Below are positions 63,383 through 64,000 of a DNA stretch of 64,000 nt, piece by piece. Both the position numbers and the translations under genes were made by a program. The stretch is from Chitinophagales bacterium (GTDB lineage: Bacteria > Bacteroidota > Bacteroidia > Chitinophagales > UBA10324). The first letter of the stretch is position 1, and each line of letters starts with the position of its first letter. Location of the stretch: positions 86,873-150,872 of the forward strand of contig JANWWJ010000038.1 of assembly GCA_025056305.1 (NCBI GenBank). Direction: 5' to 3'. The notes below the pieces were generated by a model. It was not told where the DNA came from. It saw only the letters and a program-made list of their open reading frames with translations, and did not search any database.

Positions 63383-63390
63383 TAATTTTG
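63383..63390 (+). promoter_or_regulatory. -7 box of the DUF1573 gene
   Basis: TAATTTTG, a perfect TAnnTTTG, ending 17 bases before the ATG at 63408. Confidence 0.5.
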
Positions 63391-63407
63391 AAGAAACTCA
63401 AAACGTG

Positions 63408-63905
63408 ATGAAAAACTTTGTTGTCGTCGTTGTTGGGCTGATGTTTACGGCTTTTTCGGTTACTGCCCAAAATCAGCCAGCTGCCACTCAACCAACCCAA
63501 ACCATAACGCCTTCAAACAGTGGTGCCACTAACCCCAACGCAGGTGAATTTAAGTTCGAAACCGAAACTTACGATTTTGGAAAGATTCCCAGAGGTATTC
63601 CGGTGACGCACGACTTTGTTTTCACCAATGTGGGCAAGGAGCCAATCATCATCAGCAATGTTCAGGCTTCGTGCGGATGCACCACACCAAGTTGGCCTAA
63701 AGAACCGATTTTGCCCGGAAAGACCGGGGTAATTAAGGTACAATACAATGCGGCCAGCCCTGGTAGCTTCAACAAGTCTATTACGATCATGTCTAATGCG
63801 AAAACGCCTACCAAGGTGCTCTATGTCAAGGGCATGGTAGAAGCTCAGGTTGAGCAGACCACACCTGAACGCACGCCGAGCATGTTGAGCTCACCGAATA
63901 ATTGA
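63408..63905 (+). CDS. DUF1573 secreted protein
   Basis: A 165-residue exported protein: signal peptide MKNFVVVVVGLMFTAFSVTA, a Pro/Thr/Asn-rich linker, and one DUF1573 Ig-like domain with ETYDFGKIPRGIPVTHDFVFTNVGKEPIIISNV, the paired cysteines of SCGCTTPSWP, and GVIKVQYNAASPGSFNKSITIMSN. Function is unknown; the family is common in the Bacteroidota envelope. A GTG at 63405 precedes the ATG in frame; I use the ATG. A strong terminator follows. Confidence 0.88.
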   Translation: MKNFVVVVVGLMFTAFSVTAQNQPAATQPTQTITPSNSGATNPNAGEFKFETETYDFGKIPRGIPVTHDFVFTNVGKEPIIISNVQASCGCTTPSWPKEPILPGKTGVIKVQYNAASPGSFNKSITIMSNAKTPTKVLYVKGMVEAQVEQTTPERTPSMLSSPNN

Positions 63906-63933
63906 GCTGCGGTAAGGATGTGATGTTAGGTGC

Positions 63934-63972
63934 GGGGGCGCCCCACGCAGTCGGGCGCCCCCCCCAGTTTTT
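63934..63972 (+). terminator. Strong intrinsic terminator
   Basis: A perfect 10-bp stem GGGGGCGCCC (63934-63943) / GGGCGCCCCC (63953-63962) with a 9-base loop, then CCCAG and a run of five T. It ends the DUF1573 gene, 29 bases after its stop. Confidence 0.85.
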
Positions 63973-64000
63973 ACCCAATTATTATAAAACACACAAGCAA

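Noticed and set aside
1..64000. CRISPR arrays, insertion sequences, prophage genes, rRNA, replication origin.
   Set aside because: I looked for direct repeats with spacers, transposase or integrase motifs, phage structural genes and rRNA signatures and saw none.

Overview
The window looks like chromosomal core sequence from a member of the Bacteroidota, most likely the Chitinophagales/Chitinophagaceae or a close relative. The evidence is: type IX secretion sorting domains (a type B CHU_C end at the left edge, a type A end at 32445); TonB-dependent receptors with carboxypeptidase-regulatory-like N-termini; Porin_10, OmpP1/FadL, BatA, DUF4199 and DUF1573 proteins; an HmuY-type locus; and -7 boxes of the Bacteroidota form TAnnTTTG in front of many genes. 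Genes are dense and no gap exceeds about 300 bases. I see no insertion sequence, phage, CRISPR array, rRNA or integrated island. The only RNA gene I can support is a tRNA-Pro(GGG) near 46.05 kb.

Layout. 1-3 kb: end of a secreted type B T9SS protein, riboflavin synthase, a cysteine-cluster protein. 3-7.4 kb (minus): an ALDH7-like semialdehyde dehydrogenase with a MatB/ACSF3-like acyl-CoA synthetase, then a cystathionine gamma-synthase-family enzyme. 7.5-15.6 kb: an M1 peptidase joined to a probable beta-barrel, a TPR protein, phosphosulfolactate synthase (ComA), AroE, RmuC, DUF1761. 15.7-18.3 kb: overlapping proline dehydrogenase, thyA and folA. 18.3-31 kb: a LolA-like protein, a 1040-residue BNR/VPS10 protein, a Tat-exported glycosylasparaginase, ProRS with an amino acid permease, a Tyr/Trp-rich lipoprotein, a FadL-type porin and a UbiD decarboxylase.

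31-37 kb: a haem-type locus in which two different HmuY-like proteins, one with a T9SS end and one a lipoprotein, flank a TonB receptor; then a PafA phosphatase. 37-45.9 kb: zinc-ribbon coiled-coil protein and Nif3 divergent from lpxK-punA-porin; a secreted GATase-like pair; ruvB. 46-54 kb: tRNA-Pro, a TonB/OMP receptor, and a BatA - degenerate dihydroorotase - DUF4199 - glycosyltransferase 2 operon, then miaE. 54-64 kb: divergent cyanophycin synthetase and cyanophycinase, queG, an ECF sigma factor overlapping a membrane-anchored beta-barrel partner, a fused E1 alpha/beta oxo-acid dehydrogenase, and a DUF1573 protein ending in a strong terminator.

Most notable: (i) TAnnTTTG-like boxes that end 4-5 nt before eight start codons, implying leaderless mRNAs; (ii) the two-HmuY haem locus; (iii) a dihydroorotase homologue that has lost its metal ligands; (iv) a divergent cyanophycin make/break pair with a palindrome against the cphB -7 box; (v) ComA in a likely sulfonolipid-making phylum; (vi) two enzyme or regulator proteins apparently fused to outer-membrane barrels. 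I ran no database search; family names rest on motifs and recall.
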